Source of the DNA: a bacterium
GTDB lineage: Bacteria; Patescibacteriota; Gracilibacteria; JAUYGZ01
Reading direction: 5' to 3'
NCBI GenBank assembly: GCA_030690415.1
Contig: JAUYGZ010000007.1
Location: 1-46,439, forward strand
Length of the DNA: 46,439 nucleotides
A program made the position numbers and the translations under genes. The notes beneath the pieces are model-generated. The model saw only the letters and a program-made list of their open reading frames with translations, was not told where the DNA came from and made no database searches. Below, one piece after another: positions 26,070 through 35,086 of this stretch. Position 1 is the stretch's first letter, and each line of letters opens with the position of its first letter.

Positions 26070-28518
26070 TTGGGTTCAAGATAGTCTGAGCTCCTCCGTT
26101 ATACTCGACGGTATTATGGACTTCATGACCCCCTTCAACATCCCAAATTCCGTTATTAGTCATTGTACCGGCAATTCTCATGACAGTATTACTTCCCAAC
26201 TTCAATTTTGCGCCAGCATCAATTGTTACATTATAGAAATCCGTTTCACCGGACATAGTGGCATTGGAATTGGTAAAAATCACCGTGCCTGTGCCGGCAT
26301 TAAAGATCCCCCCGTTGTTACTCCACGCACCGCTCGCACCGGAGATGGTCGCGGTGTAGGAACTTGATGAATTTAAAATTGCACCGCTTTCGAGTGTTAA
26401 TCTTCCGACTACCAGAATTTGACCCGGGGACAAGATAGGGTCATTGGGCGTGGTGGAAGCATCAGGAATGACGACATCGGCCAAATCCGATGGAACACCG
26501 TTGGGAGTCCAGTTACCGGCAATTTGCCAATTCGTATCAAGTGATCCATTCCAAGTAGAGCTTGAGAGGAGAGTGTCACCTAATGTCCATGCATTTATGC
26601 CGAAACTTGTGCCTAAATATGAAACTGGCAAGCCTGATATTCCAACCCAGTTGTTTGTCAGGTCATAATTTGATCTACCATGTTCTTCCTCTGGGCCAGG
26701 AGGATCTTCGTCCCAAGTAACTAATGTGTTTTCAGTATTCCCATTCAGTTCGGCATCAAGGTAGTGCAGATTTATAGTCACATAACTGCCACTTCCCCCT
26801 GTCTGGATCAAATCATAAGTTCTCCGGATAGCATCCGTCTTCCATGCCGGTGCCGAGCCGATAGTAATTTTCACGCTGACATCCGTCGGTAACGTTCCGA
26901 CATTCTCAAAACGAATTGTTGTATACTGATTACCAAAGGTATAGGTAGTGTCGGCAATCAGTGTTGTTCGTTTCACTATTCCTACCACGTCTCCTGCGCC
27001 GACTGTTGTGGCAGATGCACCCATGGTCAAGGTATTTGCTCCCGTATTAAGGCTGCCTACAGTTGCAGATGGATTTGCGCTTAAACTAAGTACTCCATTT
27101 ACAGTACTATCAATGCTGGCGCCGACGCCGGTTGTGGTATTGCCTACCGTAAGGTTGTTAAAAGTGGTACTTGCGCTTCCGCTGATGGTTTGCGCGCTTG
27201 TGCCATTAAAAACTGTCGTACTTGTGCTTGGTGTAAACGTTCCGTTTTTGGTCCAATTGCCACCCACATTGTAAGCACTGTTTCCGCCGGAAGTTAAAGT
27301 TCCGTTTATTGTTAAGTCAAGTGTAGTTAAAGTTTCCGTTCCGCCAATGGTCAAAGTATCGCCGGAAAGAATATCTATTTTTTCATCTGAATAAGAATTG
27401 CCGGCATCAACATTTATAACAGAGGCATTAGCCGAGTGCATAATATCCTCGTCATTGTCATTATCGTATAAGCCAAGATTGGCTAAGGTTAGGCTTTGGT
27501 CGGTTGAACTGCCGAGAGAAAGCACATGACGGTTTAGAACCATGCCGGTAATATTTCCATCTGCTCCGGCTTGTTTGGTCACGGCAGTGGATTCATTGGC
27601 CTCAGTCGCGCCGTCATTCCAGACTGTCACAATGTCATTGGCCGCCAGTGGTACTCCGGAAATGCTCCATGAGCCGGAGGAAACCGTACCGGTAAGCCCT
27701 GTTTGCAACACTCCGTTTAAAGCAATGGCGACCGTACTACCATTCGCCAAATTTGTCGTTCCTGAAATAGTGTATGCTGGAGCTTTAAAAGTGACGATAA
27801 TACCCACCCACTCTTCATTATCATTAACACCATCTTGAGTGCCGTATGTGCCGATGGTTGTTAATGTTTTTTCATAAATACCCATAGTAACACGATTATC
27901 TCCGCCATCATATTCACCAAGTTGTACAAAGCCATTAGTCGGTGCATTTGAAAGAACATCATTTGATTCCCTGGTAACCAAGGCGGCAATGGCAACTTCA
28001 TTATTTTGAGCAGTAGCTGTAGTAGTACCTGAACTAACCGTATTGCTGGCACCTAACGTCGATGCTGTTTTATCTAACGGCGATACCGTGGCTATACCCG
28101 AATATTCCATCATAACCACGGCCGATCTAGCGGACGGGCTTATGCCCCAAGTTTTAGATCCTGATTGAGAAGCCGCATTTGCAATATAATATATAGCTGA
28201 ACCGATTCTTGTAGTATTGTTTTGTCTTTTAGCCAATGTCCAGCCTCCTGCCGGAGGGGTTATTGTAATATCTGTTCCATCGTCAAAAGAGACAATGGCT
28301 ACCAATAAATTGCCGGCTGTCGTGGCAGAAGCCCAGGACGCGGAAACAGTAGTAGATACTCCTGATTTGGTCCCGAACACAACTTGTCCTCTTGTTATGG
28401 GGTCAGCGCTTACTTTGTTTATATTTAAAGAAAACACAAATATTGCGAATATCGTTAAAAATAAAATCAAGACGCTTAAGCCGATTTTTCGTCGTTTGAT
28501 ATTGTAATTTTTGATCAT
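26044..28518 (-). CDS. Giant surface protein, N-terminal reading frame
   Basis: This 824-aa frame carries the true N-terminus. A charged start is followed by a hydrophobic signal segment (about residues 12-32) ending in KVSADP. A lectin-like beta domain follows (about 40-250), then beta-helix repeats. It ends in NPNGTKPRLP, where the paralogous copy continues NPNGMTPGYHNL. One extra nucleotide around 26055-26070 explains the break, and the next frame overlaps it by 26 nt. Together the three frames span about 9.2 kb and would encode roughly 3,050 residues. It has its own promoter at 28546-28574. Confidence 0.8.
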   Translation of the reverse strand: MIKNYNIKRRKIGLSVLILFLTIFAIFVFSLNINKVSADPITRGQVVFGTKSGVSTTVSASWASATTAGNLLVAIVSFDDGTDITITPPAGGWTLAKRQNNTTRIGSAIYYIANAASQSGSKTWGISPSARSAVVMMEYSGIATVSPLDKTASTLGASNTVSSGTTTATAQNNEVAIAALVTRESNDVLSNAPTNGFVQLGEYDGGDNRVTMGIYEKTLTTIGTYGTQDGVNDNEEWVGIIVTFKAPAYTISGTTNLANGSTVAIALNGVLQTGLTGTVSSGSWSISGVPLAANDIVTVWNDGATEANESTAVTKQAGADGNITGMVLNRHVLSLGSSTDQSLTLANLGLYDNDNDEDIMHSANASVINVDAGNSYSDEKIDILSGDTLTIGGTETLTTLDLTINGTLTSGGNSAYNVGGNWTKNGTFTPSTSTTVFNGTSAQTISGSASTTFNNLTVGNTTTGVGASIDSTVNGVLSLSANPSATVGSLNTGANTLTMGASATTVGAGDVVGIVKRTTLIADTTYTFGNQYTTIRFENVGTLPTDVSVKITIGSAPAWKTDAIRRTYDLIQTGGSGSYVTINLHYLDAELNGNTENTLVTWDEDPPGPEEEHGRSNYDLTNNWVGISGLPVSYLGTSFGINAWTLGDTLLSSSTWNGSLDTNWQIAGNWTPNGVPSDLADVVIPDASTTPNDPILSPGQILVVGRLTLESGAILNSSSSYTATISGASGAWSNNGGIFNAGTGTVIFTNSNATMSGETDFYNVTIDAGAKLKLGSNTVMRIAGTMTNNGIWDVEGGHEVHNTVEYNGGAQTILNPNGTKPRLP
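26846..26973. repeat. 128-bp exact direct repeat, copy 1
   Basis: This is the upstream partner (in gene direction) of 24589-24716. The flanking DNA is also related but diverged. It points to internal segmental duplication of the surface-protein gene. Confidence 0.85.
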
Positions 28519-28545
28519 TGTGTTTTTGTTTTATTATTTCTTTAT

Positions 28546-28574
28546 ATTTTAACATGAAATTTCTTTATATGCAA
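28546..28574 (-). promoter_or_regulatory. Promoter of the giant surface-protein gene
   Basis: On the minus strand TTGCAT (28574-28569) and TAAAAT (28551-28546) are spaced by 17 bp. The start would be near 28539, about 21 nt before the ATG. The leader is A-rich and has no Shine-Dalgarno sequence. Confidence 0.6.
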
Positions 28575-28611
28575 GCTTTTGAGTTTGGGCATTCACCATT
28601 TTTTGAGGGAG

Positions 28612-29060
28612 TTAAAGAGGATCAACGGAAAAATTGGTTTGAGAAAGAAGGTTGACAGTAATTAGGCGTAGATTTTCTGAACTCGTTTGACCTTTAGGAT
28701 CCAGGCAGAAAGCTGAGTAATGGCTGTTCCCGCCTCTCAGCGCCAGCTCTAGGGAATGACCGCTCTCATTGAGAGAGCTCTGATTGAGCAGGTTCGTGCC
28801 ATCAGAGGCTATCAGGCTCAGACTGCTCAGAAAGTGATCTGACACATCGAGGTTGCTCTCAAGATCTCCTGAATCACTGAGGCTGTTCAGATAATTTGAT
28901 GCGTTTTGAACGCTGCTGCTCAGAACGTGATATCCTTCGCCGAGAGGATGAAGAGGAGGGTGTAGTAGGGATCGCTCTCCTGAGCTTGCGCCAGGGTGAG
29001 AGGCGTAATGATATGGAAAACACTGAAAAGGACTGCAAGTATCGTGGATAGGCGCACCAT
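28612..29060 (-). pseudogene. Frameshifted small secreted-protein gene
   Basis: An ATG at 29060 with a good Shine-Dalgarno (AAGGA, 6 nt away) opens a 46-aa frame that is a clear signal peptide, MVRLSTILAVLF to TLAQAQES, ending at TGA (28920-28922). A second frame, shifted by -1, reads from about 29000 through YHVLSSSVQNASNYLNSLSD and ends at 28612. Joined, they give a secreted protein of about 148 aa, rich in Ser, Leu and Asn, with no family I recognise. A one-base indel between about 28940 and 28990 would restore it. It lies between rnc and the giant adhesin, both on the same strand. Confidence 0.5.
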
Positions 29061-29147
29061 AAAATATCCTTACTTAGGAGTAAGTAGTAATAATACATAT
29101 ATTTGTTTGTTTGTAAAGTGAAAGGACCCCAAAATCCTTTACACCGA

Positions 29148-29846
29148 TTATAGACTCCCAATCCACCCCTTCTTTACCAGGGCGTCTCTTGCGGCGTTTT
29201 GCTCCGCGGACTGTTTGCTTTGGCCTTTTCCTTCTCCGACCAACTCATCCCCCAGGTACACTCCCATAATGAAGTTCTTCTGGTGGTCTGGCCCTGATTC
29301 ATCGAGGACATTGTAGTGTGGAGTGATTCCCAGTTTGTCCTGGGCCATTTCCTGAAAAAAGGACTTCGAATCGATGTGCAGTTTGTTTTCCAGAATGTCC
29401 TGCAGTCGGACCAAAATGAATTTGTGAATGAAGAGCTGGGCCTTGGTGTACCCGCCAGTGAGGTAAACGTATCCGATCAGGGCTTCCACGGTATTGGCCA
29501 AAAGGTAGTCCTTATCTCTTCCCCCGCTTTTCTCCTCTCCTTTTGAAAGTTTGAGGTATTTTCCGAGATTGAGATCACTGGCCACTTGAGCGAGGGTTGT
29601 TCCTTTTACCAGAGCAGAACGCCAGTTGGTCAGCTCTCCTTCATCTTTGCTGTCAAAATTTCTGAAAAGATACTCTGTCGAGATCAGCTCAAGCACGGCG
29701 TCTCCGAGGAATTCCAGACGTTCATTGCTTCTCAGATCCTCATCCCGGTGTTCATTCACGTAAGATCGGTGGATGAACACGCGATCAAGGAGTTCCTGGT
29801 CTTGTTTTTCGAGTCCGAGGAGGGGGAGGAGATCGGTGTAGGGCAT
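29148..29846 (-). CDS. rnc: Ribonuclease III
   Basis: This 232-aa protein has the RNase III signature NERLEFLGDAVLELI (residues 41-55, with the catalytic Glu45 and Asp49). The second acidic cluster lies in NTVEALIGYVYL, and a C-terminal double-stranded RNA-binding domain (about 160-230) ends GQSKQSAEQNAARDALVKKG. It cuts double-stranded RNA in rRNA maturation. It lies 65 nt downstream of nusB on the same strand; both act on rRNA synthesis or processing. The start follows CCATCT with no Shine-Dalgarno sequence. Confidence 0.96.
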   Translation of the reverse strand: MPYTDLLPLLGLEKQDQELLDRVFIHRSYVNEHRDEDLRSNERLEFLGDAVLELISTEYLFRNFDSKDEGELTNWRSALVKGTTLAQVASDLNLGKYLKLSKGEEKSGGRDKDYLLANTVEALIGYVYLTGGYTKAQLFIHKFILVRLQDILENKLHIDSKSFFQEMAQDKLGITPHYNVLDESGPDHQKNFIMGVYLGDELVGEGKGQSKQSAEQNAARDALVKKGWIGSL

Positions 29847-29911
29847 AGATGGGGGTAAGTGATAAGTTCGGAGTTCGGAGAGTGGAGAGGGGAGTAAGAA
29901 TCTCTCGACTC

Positions 29912-30388
29912 TTAACTCTCTCCTCGAGCCAGAGCGACCTCGGAGCCGATGGCAACTCTCAACTGTTTTTCTTTTGTAATGGTACTGAGGACTCCATTGA
30001 TGAATTGAGAACTGCGGTCTCCACCGAACTCTTTCGCCAGCTCAACTGACTCGTTGATGACCACGGCAGTCGGGACATCCGTAAAATTCAGCTCGTAAAT
30101 CCCGAGATAGAGCACTGCTCGGTCGTGACTGGCAATCTTCTCTAAAGGCCATCCCGGCGCGCAGCGGATGATCATTTCTCGTATCTCATCCAACATATCG
30201 ATCATCCCCAGGAAACGCTCACGGTCAAAGTCCGTGATGTTCACTTCGTAGGAGGCGTCACCGACGCTTTCCCAGATGTATTTGAGGACTTTTTCACCGT
30301 CCAGCTCCACATTTCTGTCCTTCATGCTTTCCCAGAGGAAAATGGCTTGCACGAGGTAAATTCTTCTTTGGTGGCGGGAAATGTCCAT
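29912..30388 (-). CDS. nusB: Transcription antitermination factor NusB
   Basis: This 158-aa all-helical protein has the NusB pattern: SRHQRRIYLVQAIFLWESM at the start, ILYLGIYEL-type AVLYLGIYELNFTDVPTAVVI in the middle, and NESVELAKEFGGDRSSQFINGVL near the end. It works with NusE in antitermination of rRNA transcription. I chose the ATG at 30388 (MDISRHQRR) because this is where family members begin; an open frame runs 54 nt further upstream. It lies between the LRR protein gene and rnc. Confidence 0.92.
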   Translation of the reverse strand: MDISRHQRRIYLVQAIFLWESMKDRNVELDGEKVLKYIWESVGDASYEVNITDFDRERFLGMIDMLDEIREMIIRCAPGWPLEKIASHDRAVLYLGIYELNFTDVPTAVVINESVELAKEFGGDRSSQFINGVLSTITKEKQLRVAIGSEVALARGES

Positions 30389-30445
30389 TGGTTTCAAGGA
30401 GACGACAGACTGTATTGTAGGGAGCTTCTTCCCCTGGAGCAAGAG

Positions 30446-33400
30446 TCAGTCTCCACTTTCAATCTCCCGAGCAAAAATCATAGGCATATGAACCTCTTCC
30501 CCTTTAGCATCTAGGTGCACAATCCCGAGGAGATTCCCACGCTCAAACCACATCTTAACATTCCGTATAGGAGCTTCTCCTTCTCTGAAGACTCTCTCTC
30601 TCCTTGTGCCATTTTTCTCTGTTGTTCTGTAGGTTCGTGGTACAAGGGTAGAAGAGCGTTGCTTCCCTCCGTTTCTTGTTTTGAATTCCTTATCCTCCCA
30701 AACTGCGGTAAGAATCGAACAATTTCCATTAGCTCCATAAAGAAAACTAGGGTCAGCTCCTACCTTCGCTGGTTCCAGGACTTTTTTGTATTTCCAGTAC
30801 ATAAATGCAGGTGAAACCTCCTCTGCAATCTTTATCAACTCCTCAAACGGAACCACGATTCTAATATTTTCCGGTGTTCCTTCCTTCAGGAATTCCACAC
30901 GTTTTTCTTCCAATCTCTTAGCTAATGCTTCATCCATTTTAGTAAAGAATTCAGGATCCTGATCTATAAGTTTACTGAAGAGTTTACCCATGAGAATCCG
31001 TGAAAGATTTAAGTCTCCACTATCGAACTCGCCATCTTCAAAAAACATCGCGGGAAAATTCCTTTCATAGCCAAATTGACTCAGCCACTCGATGAGTCTT
31101 TGATCATTAAAAGGCTCCAGGCCTACTTGATGAAATTCGATAAGTTCAGCCCACTTAATGTGGTCTTTCGCAGGGAGGGTTGGTCTAAGGTCGGGGAATC
31201 TTTTCATCAGCTGCTCTGAATACGCGATTGCCCGACCTTCTTCCCACAGAAAAGATCCGGAATAGTTCATCTCCTGCTCACACTGCATGATCGTCTTCCA
31301 CAAGAACCGGGGATGAAAGCAGCCAAAGCGAACCACTCGCTTCGCATCCTGTTCCATATCGACCAGAAATGAACCATCTCTTATTTTCTCTTTGAGAATA
31401 GTATAATTGGGGTTCGATACACTGTATTCAAGATCCCCGCTAAATTCCGCGGTGTACATAAAGGTGATTTTTCTCATCTCGAGCGTTTTATTTTGCTCTC
31501 CGAGCAATTGTATCAGGCACTGATAGATCTCCAGAAAATGCTTTGCTATGGGTACTCCATCATCGGGTTCATAATTTTGGCAGCTCCTATGGATCCTAAT
31601 GTCATAGCCCTCTCCGAGAGGGAGAGTAATGTATTCGACGATAGTCTTGTCATGTTCCACTCTTTTCTCTTCGGCTTTATTCCGGAGAAAATTCAAGAGT
31701 GTCGTGCGAAAAACTTCATCTGGTTCCCTTTGCATCTCTTTGATGAGCTCTGTATATCGACGTGACTTTTCAACCGGGAAGAGAAGGTTGTTGTTGTCAA
31801 TCTCGTCGCATTCCTTCAAATAGTATTGTTCAATCTTTTTTGCTTTTGCTTCTCTTTCTTTCTGTTCCAGCTCGCCGTGCTTTTCTTCGCATTCCTTCAT
31901 CAATGCTGCTCTCACCCCGCCCTGCAGCTCAGTTGTCATCGTGACATCAGCGAGAAAGATTTCCAAAAACCTTTTTTGTAAAGCAATCTCAAGAGTGTCT
32001 TGCTCCAGAATGGCATCCAGCTTTTTACGAAAAACTTCTTCATTCGATTTCCGGTCTTTCAGTAGGTCAGGAGTGTTTTCTGATGGTGTTGGAAGCAATA
32101 CAGCATTATCTCCCGCTGTCAGCTGAGAGGTGCTATCTGCCTTTGGCTTCATGAGGCTGATGGCGAGAAGGAAAAAAGCCAGAAGTCCTGCCGCGCTCAG
32201 GGCTTTCAAGAGTGTGTTTTCTTGTCCCCTCTTTCGGAAAGCCGGTCGGTGAGCCGGGATTTCTCCGCTTGATGTATTCATTCTGCCTGAGGAATTTCTG
32301 CACTCAATACGGACCTCAGGGAGCCGTTCCTTGAGGAGCGCGACCCCATCAGGACTGACACCGGCAGGCATTTCAATTTTCTTCAGATGCCCTGTCTGGA
32401 TGGGCCCGCTTCCTTTCAACTTTTTCAACCAGGATCCGCTTTCATTCCTATCTGCTGTGAGGAGAGCATCGATCATTTTGGGAAGGTCCGCGTCGGACAG
32501 GTCAGTCATTGCGAAACCCAGCTCAGTCAGGCTCCTCATAGACTTCAGGAAACCGAATTCTCCACCAGAGAGTTTTAGGCTACTGAAAACATAGAGCTTT
32601 TCGAGATTTACAAGATGCCTGGTTAATTCCATTGCTTCGTGTGTGATCTGCGCTCCCGATACCATCAATACCCGAAGAGATGCTGGCAACCTGGAGAAGC
32701 CACTCCCCTCAAGTGAACTGCACGAGGAGAGCTGCAGAAGAACTAGGGAGAGACCTCTCAACTGTGAAATGCCCTGATCAGTAATGTTTTTACAGTTTGT
32801 GAGTCTTAATTTTCCTAGATTTGGCAGGCCTGCGATAGATTTCAGCCCCACATCAGAGAGGTTCTCCGGTGTTTTACCCCCGGCGGTTTCATGAATATTA
32901 AGGCTCCTGATGCCAGGATGACCTTCAATCTCTTTTAAATGACTGTCGAGCACCATATCGGTCTTTATCTCCAGGACTTCGATGCGTTCTTCTCTGCGAA
33001 TGAATCGCATAATCTCTGTCAACGGAGCCTCTAAAACACATTCGATCCGCTTTCCCTTTTGAGCGATTTCATCACATTTTTCATGGATAAACTGCTCTAC
33101 TCTTTCAGCAGAGAATGATTTAAGCAACTTTTTGATATCCCCTCCAAAAAGGGAGTCGCTTTCCATGAAGTTCTTTTCTAATTCCTTCGCTTGATCAGCA
33201 TTGTTTAGCGTCCCAAGCTTTATATCAGTCTGATCTCCATATATTTCTTCAGCATTCCTTCCCTCTTTCGACATTACTGTTGGAGCGTCTAGCGGATCTA
33301 CTTGTGCTGATATGTTGAGTTTAGTACGTTCTTCACTTCCACCGATAGTATTCTCTATCCGGTCTCGCCATGCAGTCACATCACAAGATTCCCCGTCCCG

Positions 33401-33496
33401 TACGACCGGCAAGTCTCCCGGAGGAGTCTTTTCAGCAGAGGCAGAAGCAGAGGAGGAGGGGTTTGCCCACCCTTCGTTACGTTTCAAATCACCCAT
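30446..33496 (-). CDS. LRR-transmembrane protein with a possible degenerate peptidase-MA-like domain
   Basis: From the ATG at 33496 the protein has 1016 aa. It has a Ser/Ala-rich start, leucine-rich repeats of the cysteine-containing (AMN1-like) type (about residues 180-390, e.g. LPNLGKLRLTNCKNITDQGI), and one transmembrane helix (about 425-447, LSAAGLLAFFLLAISLM). A charged coiled coil follows, then a C-terminal domain of about 450 residues. That domain contains CFHPRFLW and LWEEGRAIAYSEQ, which resemble gluzincin (peptidase MA) motifs without an intact HExxH, so it is probably not a peptidase. An upstream ATG (33586) would add a second hydrophobic segment and reverse the topology. It is the first gene of the run towards nusB and rnc. 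Confidence 0.6.
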   Translation of the reverse strand: MGDLKRNEGWANPSSSASASAEKTPPGDLPVVRDGESCDVTAWRDRIENTIGGSEERTKLNISAQVDPLDAPTVMSKEGRNAEEIYGDQTDIKLGTLNNADQAKELEKNFMESDSLFGGDIKKLLKSFSAERVEQFIHEKCDEIAQKGKRIECVLEAPLTEIMRFIRREERIEVLEIKTDMVLDSHLKEIEGHPGIRSLNIHETAGGKTPENLSDVGLKSIAGLPNLGKLRLTNCKNITDQGISQLRGLSLVLLQLSSCSSLEGSGFSRLPASLRVLMVSGAQITHEAMELTRHLVNLEKLYVFSSLKLSGGEFGFLKSMRSLTELGFAMTDLSDADLPKMIDALLTADRNESGSWLKKLKGSGPIQTGHLKKIEMPAGVSPDGVALLKERLPEVRIECRNSSGRMNTSSGEIPAHRPAFRKRGQENTLLKALSAAGLLAFFLLAISLMKPKADSTSQLTAGDNAVLLPTPSENTPDLLKDRKSNEEVFRKKLDAILEQDTLEIALQKRFLEIFLADVTMTTELQGGVRAALMKECEEKHGELEQKEREAKAKKIEQYYLKECDEIDNNNLLFPVEKSRRYTELIKEMQREPDEVFRTTLLNFLRNKAEEKRVEHDKTIVEYITLPLGEGYDIRIHRSCQNYEPDDGVPIAKHFLEIYQCLIQLLGEQNKTLEMRKITFMYTAEFSGDLEYSVSNPNYTILKEKIRDGSFLVDMEQDAKRVVRFGCFHPRFLWKTIMQCEQEMNYSGSFLWEEGRAIAYSEQLMKRFPDLRPTLPAKDHIKWAELIEFHQVGLEPFNDQRLIEWLSQFGYERNFPAMFFEDGEFDSGDLNLSRILMGKLFSKLIDQDPEFFTKMDEALAKRLEEKRVEFLKEGTPENIRIVVPFEELIKIAEEVSPAFMYWKYKKVLEPAKVGADPSFLYGANGNCSILTAVWEDKEFKTRNGGKQRSSTLVPRTYRTTEKNGTRRERVFREGEAPIRNVKMWFERGNLLGIVHLDAKGEEVHMPMIFAREIESGD

Positions 33497-33612
33497 GACA
33501 ATAACATGAGGAGATGTAAAGATTAAAATGTACCAGAAGTAGAGATATTTGGTCAAGGTTTTCTTGACTTTTAGACCTTTCCTCATTTTGTTTGGGAGTA
33601 ATTTGAGTGTGT

Positions 33613-33641
33613 TTGACTTTTTAGCTGTTTTGGTTTATGAT
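33613..33641 (+). promoter_or_regulatory. Promoter of the small secreted-protein gene
   Basis: TTGACT (33613-33618) and TATGAT (33636-33641) are spaced by exactly 17 bp. The predicted start is near 33648, about 22 nt before the ATG at 33670. Confidence 0.7.
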
Positions 33642-33669
33642 AGTAAGATTACTTTTTAATTTTTCTCAT

Positions 33670-33879
33670 ATGAAGCATAAGAAAAAATTGCAGCTTGCTG
33701 CAGTAGGTCTTATTGCAGCGTCATTTTTTCTCTTACAGGGATTTAATGGAGGAGGGTGTCAATATCAGGTCGGGAAAACTATTGATGATACTCCACCAGT
33801 ATTGAATGCTCCACTTGATAGAGACGACAGCAAAACATCAGTTGAAGGGACTGACTCCTCATTTGGAGATTCGTTCTAG
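33670..33879 (+). CDS. Small secreted protein
   Basis: This 69-aa protein has a basic N-terminus (MKHKKK), a hydrophobic signal segment (about residues 7-22) and GFNGGGCQYQ, then a short acidic tail (PPVLNAPLDRDD to the end). GGGC lacks the usual Leu at -3, so lipidation is doubtful. No family is recognised. A good promoter and a terminator frame it as a single-gene unit. An upstream ATG at 33637 in the same frame lies right at the -10 box and is unlikely. Confidence 0.65.
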   Translation: MKHKKKLQLAAVGLIAASFFLLQGFNGGGCQYQVGKTIDDTPPVLNAPLDRDDSKTSVEGTDSSFGDSF

Positions 33880-33933
33880 GAAGAATAATTCAATCCTCAC
33901 GGAACTGAGTATCTGCTTTAGATAGTGACTTAA

Positions 33934-33960
33934 AGCTCCTATACTCTAGGGGCTTTTTTC
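33934..33960 (+). terminator. Terminator after the small secreted-protein gene
   Basis: AGCTCCT (33934-33940) pairs with AGGGGCT (33948-33954) around a 7-nt loop, with one G-T pair, and is followed by a T-run. It ends only 8 nt before the recF ATG at 33968, so recF either needs a promoter inside this region or depends on read-through. Confidence 0.7.
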
Positions 33961-33967
33961 CGTGGAT

Positions 33968-35086
33968 ATGCGACTGAAGTCGATTCAGATCTCCCATTTT
34001 CGAAACATTACTCGTCAGGAGCTTCAGTTTGCTGCATTTTCGCCCATTGTGCTCGTGGGTGACAATGGCGAGGGCAAAACCAACTTTCTACAAGCCCTGG
34101 TGGTTTTGGCTCTTTCCAAAAGCTTTCAGGGTATTCCTCTGAGAGAAATGGTGAATTGGGCTGTTGCGGAGGATTCTTCCGGTCTTCCTCCCTTTTTTTC
34201 GATTCGAGGTGTCCTGGCTACCCGGGATGGGGATCAGGAGCTGGAAGTCATTTGTGGTCAGAGCCGGAAGTTCCCCAGGACACTCAAGCTGAATGGTCTC
34301 AAAATGCAGCCTCAGGATTATATCGGTCATTTTCGGATCGTGCTTTTTACCCCACAGGACCTCAACCTTCTTTTTCTGGCTCCCCGACTCAGAAGGCGGT
34401 ATACGGATTTTTTCCTGTCTCAGATCGACCGGGAGTATTTAGACCAGCTCTTACACTATCAAGCAGTTTTAAAACATCGCAATAAACTGCTGGACGCGGT
34501 GTTAGCTGATCCCGGAAAGCTTGACCAGCTGGAGTACTGGGACGACAAGCTCGCTCTTCATGGAGGATATCTCTTATGGAGGCGAAGGGGGCTTTTCGAT
34601 GTGCTGAATCGGCGACTCTCGTCATTTTACTCTGATATCAGCGGAGAATCCTCAGTCCTCAGGCTCCAGTGGAAAAAGTCCTGGGACGGTAACACTTCTG
34701 AGCAGATCTCTATCTCCTTTCGACAGTACCTGAGAGAGAAGCAAAGCCGTGATATTGAGGCCCGGATGACCTGCGGGGGCCCCCATCGCGAGGACTTTCA
34801 ATTCTTTATGAATGATCGATCGCTTTCGGAATCCGGATCACGAGGAGAGTGTCGGACCGCGATCCTTTCGCTGAAGCTGGCGGAACTCGAGTACATGAAG
34901 TCTCTCACCGGAGATAGTCCCGTCGTGCTTTTCGATGATGTTTTTTCTGAGTTGGATGAACACCGACAAAAAAACCTCCTCAGTCGATTCGATGCTGATC
35001 AGGTCTTCATTACCAGCACTCATCTGGACTTTGAGCTTGAGAAAGGAGTCTTCTGGCGGGTTGAGTCAGGAAGCATTCTTACTTAA
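33968..35086 (+). CDS. recF: DNA replication and repair protein RecF
   Basis: This 372-aa SMC-like ATPase has Walker A VGDNGEGKTN (about residues 30-39), the ABC signature region SESGSRGECRTAILSLKLAE, Walker B VVLFDDVFSELDE, and the D-loop/H-loop VFITSTH. RecF helps load RecA at gaps. I prefer the ATG at 33968, giving MRLKSIQISHFRN as in the family, over the GTG two codons upstream. It overlaps the convergent malic-enzyme-like gene by 8 nt. It is far from dnaA and dnaN, unlike the common order. Confidence 0.94.
   Translation: MRLKSIQISHFRNITRQELQFAAFSPIVLVGDNGEGKTNFLQALVVLALSKSFQGIPLREMVNWAVAEDSSGLPPFFSIRGVLATRDGDQELEVICGQSRKFPRTLKLNGLKMQPQDYIGHFRIVLFTPQDLNLLFLAPRLRRRYTDFFLSQIDREYLDQLLHYQAVLKHRNKLLDAVLADPGKLDQLEYWDDKLALHGGYLLWRRRGLFDVLNRRLSSFYSDISGESSVLRLQWKKSWDGNTSEQISISFRQYLREKQSRDIEARMTCGGPHREDFQFFMNDRSLSESGSRGECRTAILSLKLAELEYMKSLTGDSPVVLFDDVFSELDEHRQKNLLSRFDADQVFITSTHLDFELEKGVFWRVESGSILT

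Noticed and set aside
28874-29161. 95-codon ORF on the minus strand
   Set aside because: It overlaps rnc, its product is a low-complexity Ser/Arg frame, and the signal-peptide frame in the same DNA is far better.
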